Of a DNA stretch of 5,083 nucleotides, positions 4,560 through 5,083 are shown piece by piece. The translations under genes were made by a program, and so were the position numbers. The DNA is from Pseudomonadota bacterium (lineage in GTDB: Bacteria > Desulfobacterota > Desulfovibrionia > Desulfovibrionales > Desulfovibrionaceae): contig JAHJKV010000357.1 in the NCBI GenBank assembly GCA_018822065.1, positions 1 to 5,083 on the forward strand, in the 5' to 3' direction. Position 1 is the first letter of the stretch. Every line of letters starts with the position of its first letter. The notes under the pieces are model-generated. The model was not told where the DNA came from and ran no database searches. It saw only the letters and a program-made list of their open reading frames with translations.

Positions 4560-5067
4560 AATTGGATTCGTTGCGGTGTTGTTGGTGTCGGTCCTGCTGC
4601 TTGCAGGCTGCGGTCAGGATGCCTTCAAGGCCGAGGTGCCCAAAGACCTGGAGGCTGTGAAACTGGCCCGGGAAGTAGTGGCCGGAGGCTACGGCTTGCT
4701 CAATCATACCGAACTCAAGGCCCTGGTTGATTCCGGCGAGGACATGGTCATCGTGGATGCCATGCCCCTTGAGGACAGCTACGTCAAACAGCACGTCCCC
4801 GGCGCGGTCCAGTTCCTCTTCCCTATCGGGGCCATGGAAACCTGGGACACCGCCGAGACAGCGGGCAAGACCGAGGCCGAATATGAAGCCCTGCTCGGTC
4901 CAGACAAGAACCGCCGCGTAGTGGTCTATTGCGGGTTCGTCAAATGCGGCCGCAGCCACAACGCCGCCATCTGGGCCAAGAAGCGCGGCTATATCAATGT
5001 CCAGCGCTTCCCCGGCGGCATCTTCGCCTGGAAGGGCGCTGGTTACGAAGTGGCAACCGGTCAGTAG
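4552..5067 (+). CDS. Rhodanese-domain lipoprotein
   Basis: A 171-residue envelope lipoprotein with a single rhodanese domain. The N-terminus MRK is followed by a hydrophobic stretch and the lipobox LAGC (17-20), so signal peptidase II should leave lipid-modified Cys20. Gly at +2 gives no inner-membrane retention signal by the enterobacterial rule. The rhodanese fold spans about 47-167: MVIVDAMP (65-72) is the usual Val-Asp-x-Arg-like strand, HVPGAVQF (81-88) the His-x-Pro-Gly-Ala motif, VVVYCGFVKCGRSHNAA (123-139) the active-site loop with catalytic Cys127, and FPGGIFAW (153-160) the closing motif. The loop is C-x6-R, longer than the common C-x4-R, and holds a second cysteine (Cys132). Rhodaneses carry sulfane sulfur as a persulfide on the catalytic cysteine. 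With the upstream MauE/DoxX-like protein it probably forms a periplasm-facing thiol or sulfur-transfer pair; the substrate is unknown. ATG 4552 is preferred to GTG 4549 because of Shine-Dalgarno spacing. Confidence 0.92.
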   Translation: MRKIGFVAVLLVSVLLLAGCGQDAFKAEVPKDLEAVKLAREVVAGGYGLLNHTELKALVDSGEDMVIVDAMPLEDSYVKQHVPGAVQFLFPIGAMETWDTAETAGKTEAEYEALLGPDKNRRVVVYCGFVKCGRSHNAAIWAKKRGYINVQRFPGGIFAWKGAGYEVATGQ

Positions 5068-5083
5068 CCTCCAGAGGTTTCAT

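Noticed and set aside
5068..5083. AGAGG followed by TTTCAT at the right edge, possibly a Shine-Dalgarno and the first two bases of a next ATG
   Set aside because: The window ends before the codon would be complete, so no start can be shown.

Overview
The window looks like a core-genome segment of a mesophilic sulfate-reducing deltaproteobacterium of the Desulfovibrio/Pseudodesulfovibrio group. This rests on the GC-rich codon use, the product set (bacterial Hsp90, a MerR-type coiled-coil regulator, a MauE/DoxX-like membrane protein beside a rhodanese lipoprotein), and a CCAAAGGG/CCCTTTGG hairpin joined to CCGCCGGAGGC, which I recall as common between genes in that group. The taxonomic call is inference; no rRNA or other marker gene is present.

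Layout. Positions 1-1122 (+) hold the 3' part of a protein I do not recognise; its start lies outside the window. It converges on htpG (1311-3206, -). Between their stop codons lies a symmetric, palindrome-rich stretch. It contains two inverted copies of the CCAAAGGG element around a long hairpin that has an A-run on one side and a T-run on the other, so it can serve as a terminator for both genes. Upstream of htpG on the same strand is a MerR-type regulator with a long C-terminal coiled coil (3308-3907, -). About 100 bases packed with hairpins separate the two. The last hairpin is a textbook intrinsic terminator that ends four bases before the htpG ribosome binding site.

An AT-rich divergent intergenic region (3908-4064) separates the regulator from a two-gene + strand operon: a four-helix MauE/DoxX-like membrane protein with a CxC motif (4065-4559), overlapping by 8 bases an envelope-anchored rhodanese-domain lipoprotein (4552-5067).

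How the parts may work together. HtpG is the cytosolic Hsp90 chaperone. The adjacent MerR-type regulator may be cotranscribed with it, with the strong hairpin controlling read-through, but this is inferred from arrangement only. The membrane protein and the lipoprotein form a likely thiol/sulfur redox pair at the cell envelope. Nothing here is clearly mobile. The points most worth a second look are the concentric palindrome between the convergent genes, the terminator-like hairpin in the htpG leader, and the enlarged two-cysteine active loop of the rhodanese protein.
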